Positions 1 to 8,452 are shown, counted from the first letter of the stretch. The stretch is 64,000 bases of DNA from Halonotius aquaticus (GCF_003605575.1 NZ_QKNY01000018.1:310001-374000); one strand, 5' to 3'. The notes: generated by a model from the sequence alone, not told the origin. Numbers and translations are program-made.

Positions 1-1
1 C

Positions 2-634
2 GCTGTCGTCGACAGCGGTGACAACGCTGCCGACGACGACAACGCCAACGACGCTGACAACGATGACGCGGACTACGACCGCTCACCCGAGGAGTGGTTC
101 AACGATCTCACCGATCTCGAACGCGACGCGATGGGTCGAAAGGTCGACACCGAGATGGATGCGATCGTCCTTGCGGAAGCCGGCCTGCGGCGCAGCGACC
201 TGCTCGAGAGCGTCCCAACCCACCGGCTGCCCAGAGAGCAGTTCGTCCCCGCACCCGGCCAGGGCGCGATCGCGGTCACCGCCGTCGACGACGACGTAAT
301 CGACCAGCTTCGGGAGGTCGTCGATCACCCCCGCAGTCGGATCGAAACAACCGCCGAACGGACGGTGCTGGCTGAACTTGGCGGTGGCTGTATCGCGCCG
401 ATCGGCGTGAGCGCGATCGTACAAGGCGAATACGTTCACACACGCGCGCAGGTGCTTGGCCCCGACGGCGAAGAGACCGTGGAGGCGACCCGTGATCTAC
501 CGATCACCGATCACGCCGCAGCCGCCGCAGACTTCGCCGCCGACCTCCGGGAGCGTGGTGCCGCCGAGTTGATCGAGGCCGCCGAAACCGCGGCGACCGC
601 AGACACGACAGGAACCCGGGAGGACAATGGCTGA
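2..634 (+). CDS. hemC: Hydroxymethylbilane synthase, C-terminal part (cut by window edge)
   Basis: This enzyme joins four porphobilinogens into hydroxymethylbilane in haem and cobamide synthesis. The start lies before the window; about 210 codons are visible. The family signature PGQGAIAV is present, and the cysteine that anchors the dipyrromethane cofactor is the C of GGGCIAP (codon at 389-391). An unusual run rich in Asp and Asn fills roughly visible residues 3-27, just before the conserved DAIVLA-AGL segment, and is best read as a halophile-type acidic surface loop. Its last 8 bases overlap cobA, which indicates translational coupling in a hemC-cobA-hemD operon. Confidence 0.93.
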   Translation, partial: AVVDSGDNAADDDNANDADNDDADYDRSPEEWFNDLTDLERDAMGRKVDTEMDAIVLAEAGLRRSDLLESVPTHRLPREQFVPAPGQGAIAVTAVDDDVIDQLREVVDHPRSRIETTAERTVLAELGGGCIAPIGVSAIVQGEYVHTRAQVLGPDGEETVEATRDLPITDHAAAAADFAADLRERGAAELIEAAETAATADTTGTREDNG

Positions 635-1421
635 CGATCCCGCGACGGTCTATCTCGTCGGGAGTGGCCCGGGTGATCCAGAACTCCTGACGGTGAAGGC
701 CAAACGCCTGCTGTCGACAGCGGATGTCGTGCTCCACGACAAACTCCCTGGCCCGGAGATACTCGAAGAGATCCCCGAAGACAAGCGTGAGGATGTGGGC
801 AAACGCGCCGACGGCGAGTGGACACCACAGGAGTACACCAACCGCCGGCTCGTCGAACTTGCGGAGGCCGGTCAGACAGTTGTCCGGCTGAAAGGCGGCG
901 ACCCCTTTGTGTTCGGTCGCGGCGGCGAGGAGATGGAACACCTCGCAGCCAACGACATCCCATTTGAGGTCGTCCCCGGGATCACCTCCGCGACCGCCGC
1001 TCCTGGTGTCGCCGGGATTCCGCTGACCCACCGGGATCACGTCTCCAGTGTCTCCTTTGTCACCGGCCACGAGGATCCAACGAAGGACGAATCAGCCGTC
1101 GACTGGGAGGCACTGGCCGACACCGGCGGGACGCTCGTCGTGTTGATGGGTGTTGGAAAACTCCCGTTGTACACACAGGCACTGCGAGACGCTGGGATGA
1201 CTCCGGAAACACCGGTCGCCCTCGTCGAGCGGGCGACCTGGTCGGAGATGACCGTCGCCACCGGCACGCTCGGTTCGATTGTCGAGGTGCGGGATGCGGC
1301 GGAGATCGAACCCCCGGCGATCACGGTTATCGGCGACGTGGCTGCGACCCGGAAGAACGTTGTCGACTTTCTGTTGAACCGGAGCGACAGCGATCCCCAC
1401 CACGGCGGGAGGAAGCCATGA
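627..1421 (+). CDS. cobA: Uroporphyrinogen-III C-methyltransferase (SUMT)
   Basis: The enzyme transfers two methyl groups from S-adenosylmethionine to uroporphyrinogen III, giving precorrin-2 for cobalamin and sirohaem. The 264-residue length is that of a stand-alone SUMT without the CysG dehydrogenase domain. The N-terminal signature VGSGPGDPEL lies at residues 11-20 and the second SAM-site motif RLKGGDPFVFGRGGEE at 87-102. The start ATG is inside the end of hemC and the stop overlaps the hemD start as ATGA, so the three genes are coupled in the order precursor synthase, methylase, cyclase. Confidence 0.95.
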   Translation: MADDPATVYLVGSGPGDPELLTVKAKRLLSTADVVLHDKLPGPEILEEIPEDKREDVGKRADGEWTPQEYTNRRLVELAEAGQTVVRLKGGDPFVFGRGGEEMEHLAANDIPFEVVPGITSATAAPGVAGIPLTHRDHVSSVSFVTGHEDPTKDESAVDWEALADTGGTLVVLMGVGKLPLYTQALRDAGMTPETPVALVERATWSEMTVATGTLGSIVEVRDAAEIEPPAITVIGDVAATRKNVVDFLLNRSDSDPHHGGRKP

Positions 1422-2164
1422 GCAGCGAGGTGCGCGTGGCCGTCTTCCGGCCTAACGACGATCGGTTGACCGACGCCGTCGAGCTTCTCGATTCGCTGGG
1501 GGCGACACCGATCGCCGATCCGATGCTTGAAATCGAGCCGACCGGTGCGGTGCCACAATCGAACGCTGATTACGTCGTCTTCACGAGCAAAACCGGGATC
1601 GAACTCGCCGCCGAGGCGGGCTGGCAGCCCGGCGAGACAACGCTTGTCAGCATCGGCTCGGGAACGACCGCCGCGGCCACCGACGCTGGCTGGACGGTCG
1701 ACCGCGAACCAGAAACATACAGTTCTGCTGGCCTCGTCGAGTTACTCGCCGAGGAGGTCGCCGGCAGCGATGTCAACGTCGCCCGCAGCGACCACGGCAG
1801 CCACGTGTTGCTGGACGGCCTCGTCGACGCTGGGGCCGACGTGACCGAAACCGTTCTCTACCGTCTCGTTCGGCCGGCCGACGCCGGCGAGAGCACCGAG
1901 TTGGCAGCCGACGGCGAGCTTGAAGCGGTCGCATTTACCTCCTCGCTGACGGTCGAACACTTCCTTGATGCAGCCGCCGACCGTGGCCTCCGGGATGCCG
2001 CCATCGACGGGCTCGATGCGGCTGTTGTCGGCGCGATCGGCGAGCCGACCCGAGCAACCGCCGTCGACCACGGGATCGCTGTCGACATCGTCCCCGAGGA
2101 GGCGACCTTCGAGGCGTTGGCAACCCAGGTTGTTGAAGCAGCAGCACCAAGCTACACGGGGTGA
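1418..2164 (+). CDS. hemD: Uroporphyrinogen-III synthase
   Basis: HemD closes hydroxymethylbilane to uroporphyrinogen III with inversion of ring D. The 248-residue protein is weakly conserved, as usual for the family. It shows the two alternating alpha/beta halves expected, with the early segment DYVVFTSKTGIELA (about residues 49-62) and the later AVAFTSSLTVEHFL (about 168-181), both typical of HemD where the second usually reads as T-S-x-x-x-V. It starts inside the cobA stop and is the last gene of the operon. Assignment leans on context as much as on motifs. Confidence 0.88.
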   Translation: MSSEVRVAVFRPNDDRLTDAVELLDSLGATPIADPMLEIEPTGAVPQSNADYVVFTSKTGIELAAEAGWQPGETTLVSIGSGTTAAATDAGWTVDREPETYSSAGLVELLAEEVAGSDVNVARSDHGSHVLLDGLVDAGADVTETVLYRLVRPADAGESTELAADGELEAVAFTSSLTVEHFLDAAADRGLRDAAIDGLDAAVVGAIGEPTRATAVDHGIAVDIVPEEATFEALATQVVEAAAPSYTG

Positions 2165-2191
2165 TCGAATCCTGACGGTGGGAGAGCCGGA

Positions 2192-2199
2192 GGCTTATA
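2192..2199 (+). promoter_or_regulatory. TATA-like box of the DHH nuclease gene
   Basis: The sequence cttatatc stands 25-30 nt before the start codons at 2222 and 2225. This spacing places the transcription start at or next to the initiation codon, so the mRNA is probably leaderless and separate from the hem operon. Confidence 0.5.
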
Positions 2200-2221
2200 T
2201 CCGATACCGCACAACCCATCG

Positions 2222-3700
2222 GTGATGGCTTCGAGTCCCCCGGTTCCCGAACTTGCCGAGCCGGCCACCGCCTGCGCCGAGCGGTTGCTGGCGGCCGACA
2301 GCGTGGTGCTGGCCTCGCATATCGACGCCGACGGGCTGACAAGTGCCGCCATCGCGGCGACCGCACTCGAACGCGCCGGGATACAGTTCGAGACCGTCTT
2401 TTCGAAGCAGCTCGACAAGGATGAGATCGCTGCGATCGCCGCAACCGACCACGAGACTGTGCTGTTCACCGACTTCGGCAGCGGCCAACTCGGTATCATC
2501 GCCGACCACGAAACCGCCGGCGATTTTACCCCCGTCATCGCCGATCACCACCAGCCGGCTGACGCGACCACTGAGTACCATCTCAATCCGTTGCTGTATG
2601 GGCTCGACGGCGCGACCGAACTCTCGGGGGCGGGCACAACATACGTGTTGGCCCGCGCGCTCGCAGCAATCCAACCAGCCGCTGACGGTGGCACACCCAC
2701 CGGGCAAACACCGACCGAAAATCCAGATGGCGACAACCGCGATCTCGCTGCGCTCGCGGTCGTCGGCGCGGTCGGCGACCGACAGGCCGGCGTCGACGGG
2801 CTGACCGGTGCAAACGAGGCGATCGTCGAGGAGGGGGTTGCTGCCGGCGTCGTCGAGGCCGGCACCGACATCACCCTCTACGGCAAGCAGACCCGGCCGC
2901 TGCCGAAGCTGCTGGAGTATGCGACCGAAGCCCAGATTCCGGGGATCTCAAACGACACTGCGGGCGCGATCGACTTTCTCACCGATCTCGATCTAGAGCT
3001 TGAAACTGACGATGGCTGGCGGTGTTGGGTCGATCTGACCGATGCGGAACGACAGACGCTGCTCAGCGCGTTGATTCAACGCGCGGTCGCCAGCGGCGTG
3101 CCGGCCGGTCGGATCGACGATCTCGTTGGGACGAGCTACCAACTCGCTCACGAGGAGCCCGGCACCGTCCTGCGAGATGCCAGTGAGTTCTCAACGTTGT
3201 TGAACGCGACTGCGCGGTACGAGCGTGCGGATGTCGGGCTGGCGGTCTGTCTCGGCGACCGCGAGGAGGCCTTCGAGCAGGCTCGAACACTGCTCCGAAA
3301 CCACCGCAAAAACCTCTCACAGGGCGTCGATTGGGTCACAAGCGAGGGCGTCACCACCGAGGACAACATCCAGTGGTTCGATGCCGGCGGCGAGATCCGA
3401 GCGACGATACTCGGTATCATCGCCGGCATGGCCATCGGCGAATCAGGAATCCGCCGGGAGCTGCCGATCGTCGGGTTCGCCGAGAAATCCGCCGAGGAGA
3501 TCAAGGTCTCCGCACGCGGAAACCACACACTCACCGGCAAGGGGCTGGATCTCTCAGTGGTGATGCGAGATGCCGCCCGCGCGGTCGACGGCGACGGCGG
3601 CGGTCATGACGTGGCAGCCGGGGCGACGATCCCAGCCGGAGAACAATCAGCGTTCGTCGCTGTTGCTGACGAGATTGTTGGTGAACAACTGTCGTCGTAA
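2222..3700 (+). CDS. DHH-family phosphoesterase, RecJ-like single-strand exonuclease
   Basis: A DHH-superfamily phosphoesterase of 492 residues, of the archaeal RecJ-like type. Motif I reads SHIDADGLTSAA (about residues 32-43), a DHD-like metal-binding segment is seen in LFTDFGSG (about 81-88), and the family motif IADHHQP is at about 104-110. The C-terminal DHHA1 substrate domain ends with GGGHDVAAGATIP. Related archaeal proteins act on single-stranded DNA or RNA with the replication machinery; the exact substrate is inferred. Start may be GTG 2222 or ATG 2225; the TATA spacing fits either. Confidence 0.82.
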   Translation: MMASSPPVPELAEPATACAERLLAADSVVLASHIDADGLTSAAIAATALERAGIQFETVFSKQLDKDEIAAIAATDHETVLFTDFGSGQLGIIADHETAGDFTPVIADHHQPADATTEYHLNPLLYGLDGATELSGAGTTYVLARALAAIQPAADGGTPTGQTPTENPDGDNRDLAALAVVGAVGDRQAGVDGLTGANEAIVEEGVAAGVVEAGTDITLYGKQTRPLPKLLEYATEAQIPGISNDTAGAIDFLTDLDLELETDDGWRCWVDLTDAERQTLLSALIQRAVASGVPAGRIDDLVGTSYQLAHEEPGTVLRDASEFSTLLNATARYERADVGLAVCLGDREEAFEQARTLLRNHRKNLSQGVDWVTSEGVTTEDNIQWFDAGGEIRATILGIIAGMAIGESGIRRELPIVGFAEKSAEEIKVSARGNHTLTGKGLDLSVVMRDAARAVDGDGGGHDVAAGATIPAGEQSAFVAVADEIVGEQLSS

Positions 3701-3705
3701 GGAAC

Positions 3706-4302
3706 TTACTGACCGCCGATATCCCGGAACATCACCCGATAGTCATCGGCTGATAGCGTGTCAGCGAGATCAAGGAGCTCGTCGTCAAGCGCTTCGAGGC
3801 GATCGAGGAGGTCGTCGTACTCGTCGCTGGCGTCAAGTTCGGAATCGGATTTCTGGGATTCGAGCAGCGCGCGTTTCGAGGCCAGCGACGCCGCCTCCTG
3901 GAGCAGGTCGCCGTACTCCGACCGAGTGAACAGCGTGTCGACAGCCTCCATCAGTTCATCCCGCGTGACGGGTTTGAGGATATAGAGATCGAAGCCCATA
4001 TCGATGATGTCGAAGTCAGGCTCAACACCGGTGACCATCGCCACCCGGCACTCCATCTCCTCCGCTTCGATCACGTCAAGCACGACTTCTCCGGGGTCAT
4101 CCGGGAGTCGCCGATCCAAGAGGACGGCATCGATCGAGTCCGGGAGTTCCTCGCCGTCCGGGGCGGCCTCGCCGTGAAGCACATCGATCGCTTCCGCAGC
4201 GGTCGTCGTCGTGACGACGGTGTACTCCGGTTCGAGGAACTTGTTGTAGAGATGGGTAACGGTCGGATCGTCCTCGACGACGAGGATAGTCTCGTCGCTC
4301 AT
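3706..4302 (-). CDS. Response regulator with C-terminal HalX domain
   Basis: The first 120 residues form a CheY-like receiver with the acidic pair at D11-D12, the phospho-acceptor D63 in VLLDRRLP, T91 and K110 before P111. The remaining part is an acidic helical region ending DYRVMFRDIGGQ, which matches the HalX domain found only in haloarchaeal regulators. No histidine kinase is adjacent, so the partner is unknown. It is divergent from the KaiC-like gene and may belong to its control or to that of the archaellin genes downstream; that link is inference from position only. Confidence 0.85.
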   Translation of the reverse strand: MSDETILVVEDDPTVTHLYNKFLEPEYTVVTTTTAAEAIDVLHGEAAPDGEELPDSIDAVLLDRRLPDDPGEVVLDVIEAEEMECRVAMVTGVEPDFDIIDMGFDLYILKPVTRDELMEAVDTLFTRSEYGDLLQEAASLASKRALLESQKSDSELDASDEYDDLLDRLEALDDELLDLADTLSADDYRVMFRDIGGQ

Positions 4303-4443
4303 CGCCGACCCACCCGCGATTGTAACCCGGTGTGTTCGACCGGTCGGACGCTAGCCACCCGCATATGTGTTATTGGAGTCATGACGCAGCATAAATCCGT
4401 GTCAGACGGCCGTCGGACGGCCTTAGATGACAATGTACGTTTG

Positions 4444-4456
4444 AGAGAAATAAAGG
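4444..4456 (+). promoter_or_regulatory. Possible TATA-like element of the KaiC-like gene
   Basis: The A/T-rich stretch gaaataaaggt lies in the 223-nt divergent region between the response regulator and the KaiC-like gene, about 70 nt before the ATG at 4526, which would leave a leader of roughly 45 nt. Confidence 0.3.
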
Positions 4457-4525
4457 TATGCATGCGGGTGGCCACAGCCCGCCGGAGCCGGTGGGCTCAT
4501 TTAGGGGGCGGTCGTACGACCCCGC

Positions 4526-5269
4526 ATGCCAGAGACAGTGCAGACCGGCGTCGACGGCCTCGATTCGATTCTCGGCGGTGGGATCGTCAACAACGCGACC
4601 GTCCTCGTCAGCGGGAACCCCGGGACGGGGAAGAGTCTCTTCGGGATCAACTACCTGTATTCGGGTGTCATCGATCATGGCGAACGCGGGATCTACATCT
4701 CCTTTGAGGAAAACGCGGAGGATATCAAGATGGCCGCCGAGTCGATCGGCTTCGATCGTTTCAGTGAGCTTGTCGACGAGGATGAGATCAAGATCTACGA
4801 CAAACGTGAGATGCTCCAAGACGGCAACTTCACCGAAACGATGGATCGACTGCTGGAGGTGTTTACCGAATCGGAGTACGATCGGCTCGTCTTGGATTCG
4901 CTGACGATGTTTCAGCTGTTTTTCGAGGATGAACGCGAGAAACGCACCTATCTGCTGAAGTTCTCGGATATTCTCAAACAACACGGGCTGACCTCGCTGT
5001 TGATCAACGAACAGGGCGCGGTGTTCCCGGACACCGAGATCGGCCTGGAAAACTTCCTCACCGATGGCAACATCTACTTTATCCAGACGCCGACTGACTC
5101 CGGAGTCAACCGCTACGTCTGGGTGGCGAAGATGCGAAAGCAGGATATCAACACCGACATCTTCCCGATGGAGATCAGCGACGGCGGGATCACCGTCTAC
5201 GAGAAAGCCAGCGGCTTCTCGATGATGGCTGGGGAATCCGGCCCCGGCGGCGATGGGCCGTCGTTCTGA
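4526..5269 (+). CDS. KaiC-like RecA-superfamily ATPase
   Basis: A single KaiC/RadA-type ATPase domain of 247 residues. It opens with the usual TGVDGLDSILGGGI (7-20), followed by Walker A GNPGTGKS (30-37), the FEENAEDI switch segment (60-67) and Walker B LVLDS (121-125). It has one domain where cyanobacterial KaiC has two. ArlH of the archaellum motor, encoded downstream, belongs to the same superfamily but is a different subgroup. The gene converges with a winged-helix regulator, leaving 9 nt between the stops. Role unknown; signalling or gene regulation is the common suggestion for haloarchaeal members. Confidence 0.8.
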   Translation: MPETVQTGVDGLDSILGGGIVNNATVLVSGNPGTGKSLFGINYLYSGVIDHGERGIYISFEENAEDIKMAAESIGFDRFSELVDEDEIKIYDKREMLQDGNFTETMDRLLEVFTESEYDRLVLDSLTMFQLFFEDEREKRTYLLKFSDILKQHGLTSLLINEQGAVFPDTEIGLENFLTDGNIYFIQTPTDSGVNRYVWVAKMRKQDINTDIFPMEISDGGITVYEKASGFSMMAGESGPGGDGPSF

Positions 5270-5278
5270 CAGCCCCTG

Positions 5279-5611
5279 TCAGTTCGACATCGTCCGCCAG
5301 ACATCGTCGAGTTTGTTTTTGACCGCCGAGCGTTCGGCGATATCGACGGAGACGCCGCCCTCAAAGCTGACCTCAACTTTGTCAACATTTCGGCGATAGA
5401 CCTTGATCCGGCGGTGTTCATCCGACAACGGCCGATCGTGCAACGTCAGCAGATCAGCGTCGGTCAGTTCGTCGATCCGCCGGTAACAGGTGGCGATCGG
5501 CACGTCGAGTTCGTCGCTGAGGTCTTGGGCTGACTTCGGCTCTGTCGTCGCCGACAGGATATCCGTGTTGTACTTGTTGCCAAGCACCTCGATAAGCTCC
5601 TCCGATGCCAT
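5279..5611 (-). CDS. Winged-helix transcriptional regulator (ArsR/MarR-like fold)
   Basis: A 110-residue DNA-binding protein. Residues 1-20 form a first helix (VLGNKYNTDILSA), residues 27-51 a helix-turn-helix (SAQDLSDELDVPIATCYRRI), and residues 55-75 the wing. The C-terminal part SFEGGVSVDI looks like a short dimerisation strand region. This is a common haloarchaeal regulator type. It converges with the KaiC-like ATPase, and reads away from the archaellin cluster, with which it shares the 372-nt upstream gap. Confidence 0.78.
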   Translation of the reverse strand: MASEELIEVLGNKYNTDILSATTEPKSAQDLSDELDVPIATCYRRIDELTDADLLTLHDRPLSDEHRRIKVYRRNVDKVEVSFEGGVSVDIAERSAVKNKLDDVWRTMSN

Positions 5612-5918
5612 TCTGTGATAGCTACCAACGACTGGGCAAAAAGCGTATCGGTGGGGAGTTTATTACGTTTTCACAGCCGTGAGTATCAAAACTAATATCC
5701 AAGCATCTGGGAATCGAGGAGAGGGTGGTGAATCGGTTCGTCGACGACGAGGGTGAGGAAAGAGAGCAGCGTGGTGGTGACGTGTCGATCGTAGTAGCAC
5801 GTCACACAGTGACCCAAAGAGGCGACAGAACAGTTAGGAACCCGTTTCGGAGGGGTATCGGCTCTCGGCGTGGCTACCGTCGAATTGCCGTGAAACAACT
5901 CGGCGTTAGATTTAACAC

Positions 5919-5926
5919 AATATACC
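5919..5926 (+). promoter_or_regulatory. Probable TATA box of archaellin 1
   Basis: The stretch aatatacc lies about 22-26 nt before the leader inverted repeat and about 60 nt before the ATG. A second AT-rich stretch, ataatatat at 5928-5936, is an alternative, so the exact box is uncertain. Confidence 0.4.
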
Positions 5927-5944
5927 CATAATATATCGATAACA

Positions 5945-5970
5945 GACTGGAGTGCGGTCGGTATCCAGTC
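5945..5970 (+). promoter_or_regulatory. Leader hairpin of archaellin 1
   Basis: GACTGGA (5945-5951) pairs perfectly with TCCAGTC (5964-5970), and 13 nt separate it from the ATG. Its sequence differs from the CGTCTG/CAGGCG type of the other copies, but its location and size are the same. Confidence 0.5.
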
Positions 5971-5983
5971 GGGGGAACACACC

Positions 5984-6604
5984 ATGTTCAGCACAGCAAG
6001 CCGGGGTCAAGTGGGGATCGGTACCCTCATCGTGTTCATCGCGATGGTTCTAGTGGCAGCTATCGCTGCTGGGGTGCTTATCAACACCGCTGGCCTCCTA
6101 CAGGCGCAAGCACAGTCCACAGGTGAAGAAACGACGGCACAGGTTAGTGATCGGATAGCGATTGGTGAAGCAGTTGGCTATGATACGACTTCTAGCGACT
6201 CTGACGACACAGCGGGGGAAATTGATACACTGAATGTCTCAATGCGGCTGGCGGCCGGTGCTGACCCGATCAACCTAAGTCAAGCATCATACACAATCGA
6301 TACTGGGGGAACTGCAAGGGTGATTAGCGGTGCAAACAGCAGCGGTGGTCCAGTGACGTTCCACCAGATACAAGGACTCAACGAAAAACCGAGGATCCTA
6401 GCAGACCAAAATGATCTGATGGTTGTCGAATTTAATCTTGAAGACGGTACTGCCACCGGTGGAGGAGGTATAGATGGGATCACTTCCATTGAGGATGGAG
6501 ACGATATAACAATCATTGTGCAGGCTCCGGCAGGTGGGAGCACGTACGCCACCCTGAAGGCACCGCGCCGGATCAATCAGGGCGAATCCTACATCGTCTC
6601 CTAA
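5984..6604 (+). CDS. arlA: Archaellin (major archaellum filament protein), copy 1
   Basis: A 206-residue filament subunit. The class III signal is MFSTASRG followed by QVGIGTL, with cleavage by the prepilin-type peptidase expected between G8 and Q9. The hydrophobic assembly helix [18 protein letters not shown] is the same as in the other four copies, and the outer domain is divergent, with N-x-S/T sequons (NVS, NLS, NSS) that could carry N-glycans. The C-terminal block AP-GGSTY..LKAPRRI is shared by the family. It is first of four tandem archaellin genes, and its codons are more AT-rich than those of copy 2. The A1/A2 or B naming cannot be decided here. Confidence 0.95.
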   Translation: MFSTASRGQVGIGTLIVFIAMVLVAAIAAGVLINTAGLLQAQAQSTGEETTAQVSDRIAIGEAVGYDTTSSDSDDTAGEIDTLNVSMRLAAGADPINLSQASYTIDTGGTARVISGANSSGGPVTFHQIQGLNEKPRILADQNDLMVVEFNLEDGTATGGGGIDGITSIEDGDDITIIVQAPAGGSTYATLKAPRRINQGESYIVS

Positions 6605-6680
6605 AGCCTGTTCTTTCCGCTGGGGCAGTTTTCAACTCCGATTCGTTTCCTGGCTTCACCCTGTTTGCGGCGTCACTGCT

Positions 6681-6692
6681 TGATAGCTATCA
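6681..6692. repeat. Perfect 12-bp palindrome between archaellins 1 and 2
   Basis: TGATAGCTATCA is self-complementary and lies 89 nt after the archaellin 1 stop. A related TGATAGCTAT occurs upstream of cheY at about 10742-10751. It could be a regulator site, but two copies are too few to decide. Confidence 0.35.
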
Positions 6693-6800
6693 GAATCGCC
6701 CCGTGTTATAACGTAGTGAGCTGGTCTATTTTCGCTAGTGTCCTCCTATAAGATCAACAATCAAATAACAATTCTGTTTAGATTACATTATTTTCAACAA

Positions 6801-6826
6801 AGATAATTTGAGGATCATTTTTATAT
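6801..6826 (+). promoter_or_regulatory. Archaellin 2 promoter (upstream element plus TATA)
   Basis: AGATAATTTG (6801-6810) is followed four bases later by TCATTTTTAT (6815-6824). The same two 10-mers at the same spacing occur before archaellin 4 (8531-8554). The TATA part sits about 27 nt before the leader hairpin. Confidence 0.6.
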
Positions 6827-6852
6827 GTATTCTCAATGGGATTTCAGGTAAC

Positions 6853-6875
6853 GCCTGCCCTGTTCCGGGTCAGGC
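6853..6875 (+). promoter_or_regulatory. Leader hairpin of archaellin 2
   Basis: GCCTG-CCC (6853-6860) pairs with GGG-T-CAGGC (6867-6875) around a six-base loop, 11 nt before the ATG. Where most copies have a T-G pair in the third position, this copy has C-G, which keeps the stem. Confidence 0.55.
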
Positions 6876-6886
6876 AAAGTCACACT

Positions 6887-7462
6887 ATGTTCGAGTCACA
6901 CACCCGAGGCCAGGTCGGCATCGGGACGCTCATCGTGTTCATCGCGATGGTGCTCGTCGCGGCAATCGCCGCAGGTGTCCTCATCAACACGGCCGGCCTC
7001 CTCCAAGCACAAGCCCAACAGACCGGTGAAGAAACAACCGCCGAAGTCAGCAACATCGTCCAAATAAACCAAGTCATCGGTGAGGACAACACCAGCGACG
7101 GGCGTATCGATATCCTCAACGCAAGCGTTCGCCTCGCGTCGGGCTCCGACCCAGTCAACCTGAGTGAAGCCTCCTATACCGTTGAAACAAACGGCAGTGC
7201 AACTGTTGTCAACGGAAACAATCGGACGAACGATGCCATCTCGTTGTTCCAAGCTCAAGGGCTTGAGGACGGGACAAGCATCCTCTCAGATCAAGACGAT
7301 CTGATGATTGTCCAGTTCGATCTCGCAAAGACAGCTGCGTTGGATCCACTCGGAGAGTCAGATAAGATCACCCTCGTCACGCAAGCTCCCGCGGGCGGAA
7401 GTACCTACAAACAACTCCAAGCACCTCGTCGAATCAAAGACGGCAATGCGTACATCCTCTAA
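6887..7462 (+). CDS. arlA: Archaellin, copy 2
   Basis: A 191-residue archaellin starting MFESHTRG before the processing site and QVGIGTL. I chose the ATG at 6887 rather than the in-frame one 51 nt upstream because the upstream stretch overlaps the TATA-leader region and would destroy the class III signal. Sequons NAS, NLS, NGS and NRT are present. The gene uses clearly more GC-rich codons than copies 1 and 3. The C terminus [17 protein letters not shown] matches the family end block. Confidence 0.94.
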   Translation: MFESHTRGQVGIGTLIVFIAMVLVAAIAAGVLINTAGLLQAQAQQTGEETTAEVSNIVQINQVIGEDNTSDGRIDILNASVRLASGSDPVNLSEASYTVETNGSATVVNGNNRTNDAISLFQAQGLEDGTSILSDQDDLMIVQFDLAKTAALDPLGESDKITLVTQAPAGGSTYKQLQAPRRIKDGNAYIL

Positions 7463-7610
7463 CCACAACCTCGCCGTGTGAATGTGCCACGAAAGTCACC
7501 GTGTTGGCTTGTAACGGAACTCGCCTCGAAGCGTGTCTCCGCTACGCTCCACCCGTTATAGAGGAGAGGGAAGAGACAGGGAGTCTCCGACAGTCGCTAT
7601 CTCACCGCCA

Positions 7611-7618
7611 TATTTATT
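7611..7618 (+). promoter_or_regulatory. TATA box of archaellin 3
   Basis: The stretch tatttatt lies about 30 nt before the leader hairpin, the same spacing as in copies 2 and 4. It lacks the AGATAATTTG upstream element. Confidence 0.5.
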
Positions 7619-7644
7619 ATTCTGGGATAGTAAAATCGTGATAA

Positions 7645-7670
7645 CGTCTGACCTTTCGTGGGTTCAGGCG
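7645..7670 (+). promoter_or_regulatory. Leader hairpin of archaellin 3
   Basis: CGTCTGA (7645-7651) pairs with TCAGGCG (7664-7670), using one T-G wobble; 11 nt remain to the ATG. The 3' part TTCAGGCGGGGTCAA is nearly the same as before the relic at 43103. Confidence 0.6.
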
Positions 7671-7681
7671 GGGTCAAAACC

Positions 7682-8284
7682 ATGTTCAGCACAGAACGCC
7701 GCGGCCAGGTAGGGATAGGTACGCTTATCGTGTTCATCGCGATGGTGCTCGTTGCAGCGATAGCTGCTGGCGTGCTTATCAATACCGCTGGCCTCCTACA
7801 AGCACAGGCACAGCAAACAGGCGAAGAGACGACCGCCGAGGTTAGCAATGTTATTCAGGTCGGCGAAATTGTTGGTACAGCTCCTAGTAGTAGCGAAAAG
7901 ATAAAAACGATCAATCTGACTGTCCGTCTTGCATCAGGATCGGATCCGATCAATATTAGTAAGGCATCGTATACGGTGTCCACAAACGGCAACGCAACCG
8001 TTGTAAGCGGCGATCCAAAGAGCAGTAATGTTGTAACTAAACTTGTTGGAAAACAGGGAACAGTTAAAGGCGATAGTAGAGGTACCAACAACTCCGATGA
8101 TATGATCCTTTCGGAGCAGCAGGATCTAATAATTGTGCAAATGAATCTAGACAGCTCCGGTCTTGAGCCACTTGAGGACAACGGGGAGCTACAGATCGTC
8201 GCACAGGCTCCGGCAGGTGGCAATACGTACAAATCGGTTACAGCACCACGACGGATCAACGAGGGTGAGTCCTACATCCTCTAA
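7682..8284 (+). CDS. arlA: Archaellin, copy 3
   Basis: A 200-residue archaellin beginning MFSTERRG with the processing site before QVGIGTL. The ATG at 7682 is preferred because the earlier in-frame start falls inside the leader hairpin. The outer domain contains NLT, NIS, NAT and NNS sequons and a lysine-rich insert ([15 protein letters not shown]) absent from the other copies. Codon use in the outer domain is AT-rich (many ATA, AAA, AGT), in contrast to copy 2, which suggests recent import or relaxed codon selection. Confidence 0.94.
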   Translation: MFSTERRGQVGIGTLIVFIAMVLVAAIAAGVLINTAGLLQAQAQQTGEETTAEVSNVIQVGEIVGTAPSSSEKIKTINLTVRLASGSDPINISKASYTVSTNGNATVVSGDPKSSNVVTKLVGKQGTVKGDSRGTNNSDDMILSEQQDLIIVQMNLDSSGLEPLEDNGELQIVAQAPAGGNTYKSVTAPRRINEGESYIL

Positions 8285-8300
8285 TCTCGACTGTGGGCAC

Positions 8301-8322
8301 GACCCGCGCTTCTGCGTGGGTC
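8301..8322 (+). terminator. Hairpin after archaellin 3, possible terminator
   Basis: GACCCGCGC (8301-8309) pairs with GCGTGGGTC (8314-8322) with one wobble and a four-base loop, 17 nt after the stop. No T-tract follows, so it may stabilise the 3' end rather than terminate. Confidence 0.4.
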
Positions 8323-8330
8323 AACGTTGA

Positions 8331-8367
8331 CACAGTAACGTCGGCGTCGTTGACGCCGAGTACTGTG
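8331..8367. repeat. Long two-part inverted repeat
   Basis: CACAGTA (8331-8337) matches TACTGTG (8361-8367), and inside it TCGGCGTC (8341-8348) matches GACGCCGA (8352-8359) around a GTT loop. This gives 15 base pairs with a small internal loop, the strongest stem of the spacer. Confidence 0.6.
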
Positions 8368-8432
8368 TATGGGTTTGGTACGCTTGCGCCCGGACGCTCT
8401 CGTTCTGGGCTTTTCTGAGAGAACACAAAAAC

Positions 8433-8452
8433 CGCTACTGCCAAGAGTAGCG
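8433..8452. repeat. Inverted repeat upstream of archaellin 4
   Basis: CGCTACT (8433-8439) pairs with AGTAGCG (8446-8452), loop of six bases. It lies about 80 nt before the archaellin 4 promoter elements. Confidence 0.45.

Larger units (their letters stand above)
5612..5983. other. Intergenic region between the regulator and archaellin 1
   Basis: This 372-nt gap holds the promoter of the leftward regulator at its left end and that of archaellin 1 at its right end. I see no convincing gene: the short open frames inside lack family features. The last 80 nt are AT-rich, with TATA-like stretches at about 5911-5937, followed by the archaellin 1 leader inverted repeat. Confidence 0.6.

Noticed and set aside
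2-634. Possible truncated hemC pseudogene
   Set aside because: The missing start is due to the window edge; the visible frame is intact and keeps the cofactor cysteine.
5725-5931. Short open frame (68 codons) in the gap before archaellin 1
   Set aside because: It is basic and rich in Arg and Gly with no family pattern, has no TATA box at a useful distance, and contradicts the acidic composition of proteins in this genome.
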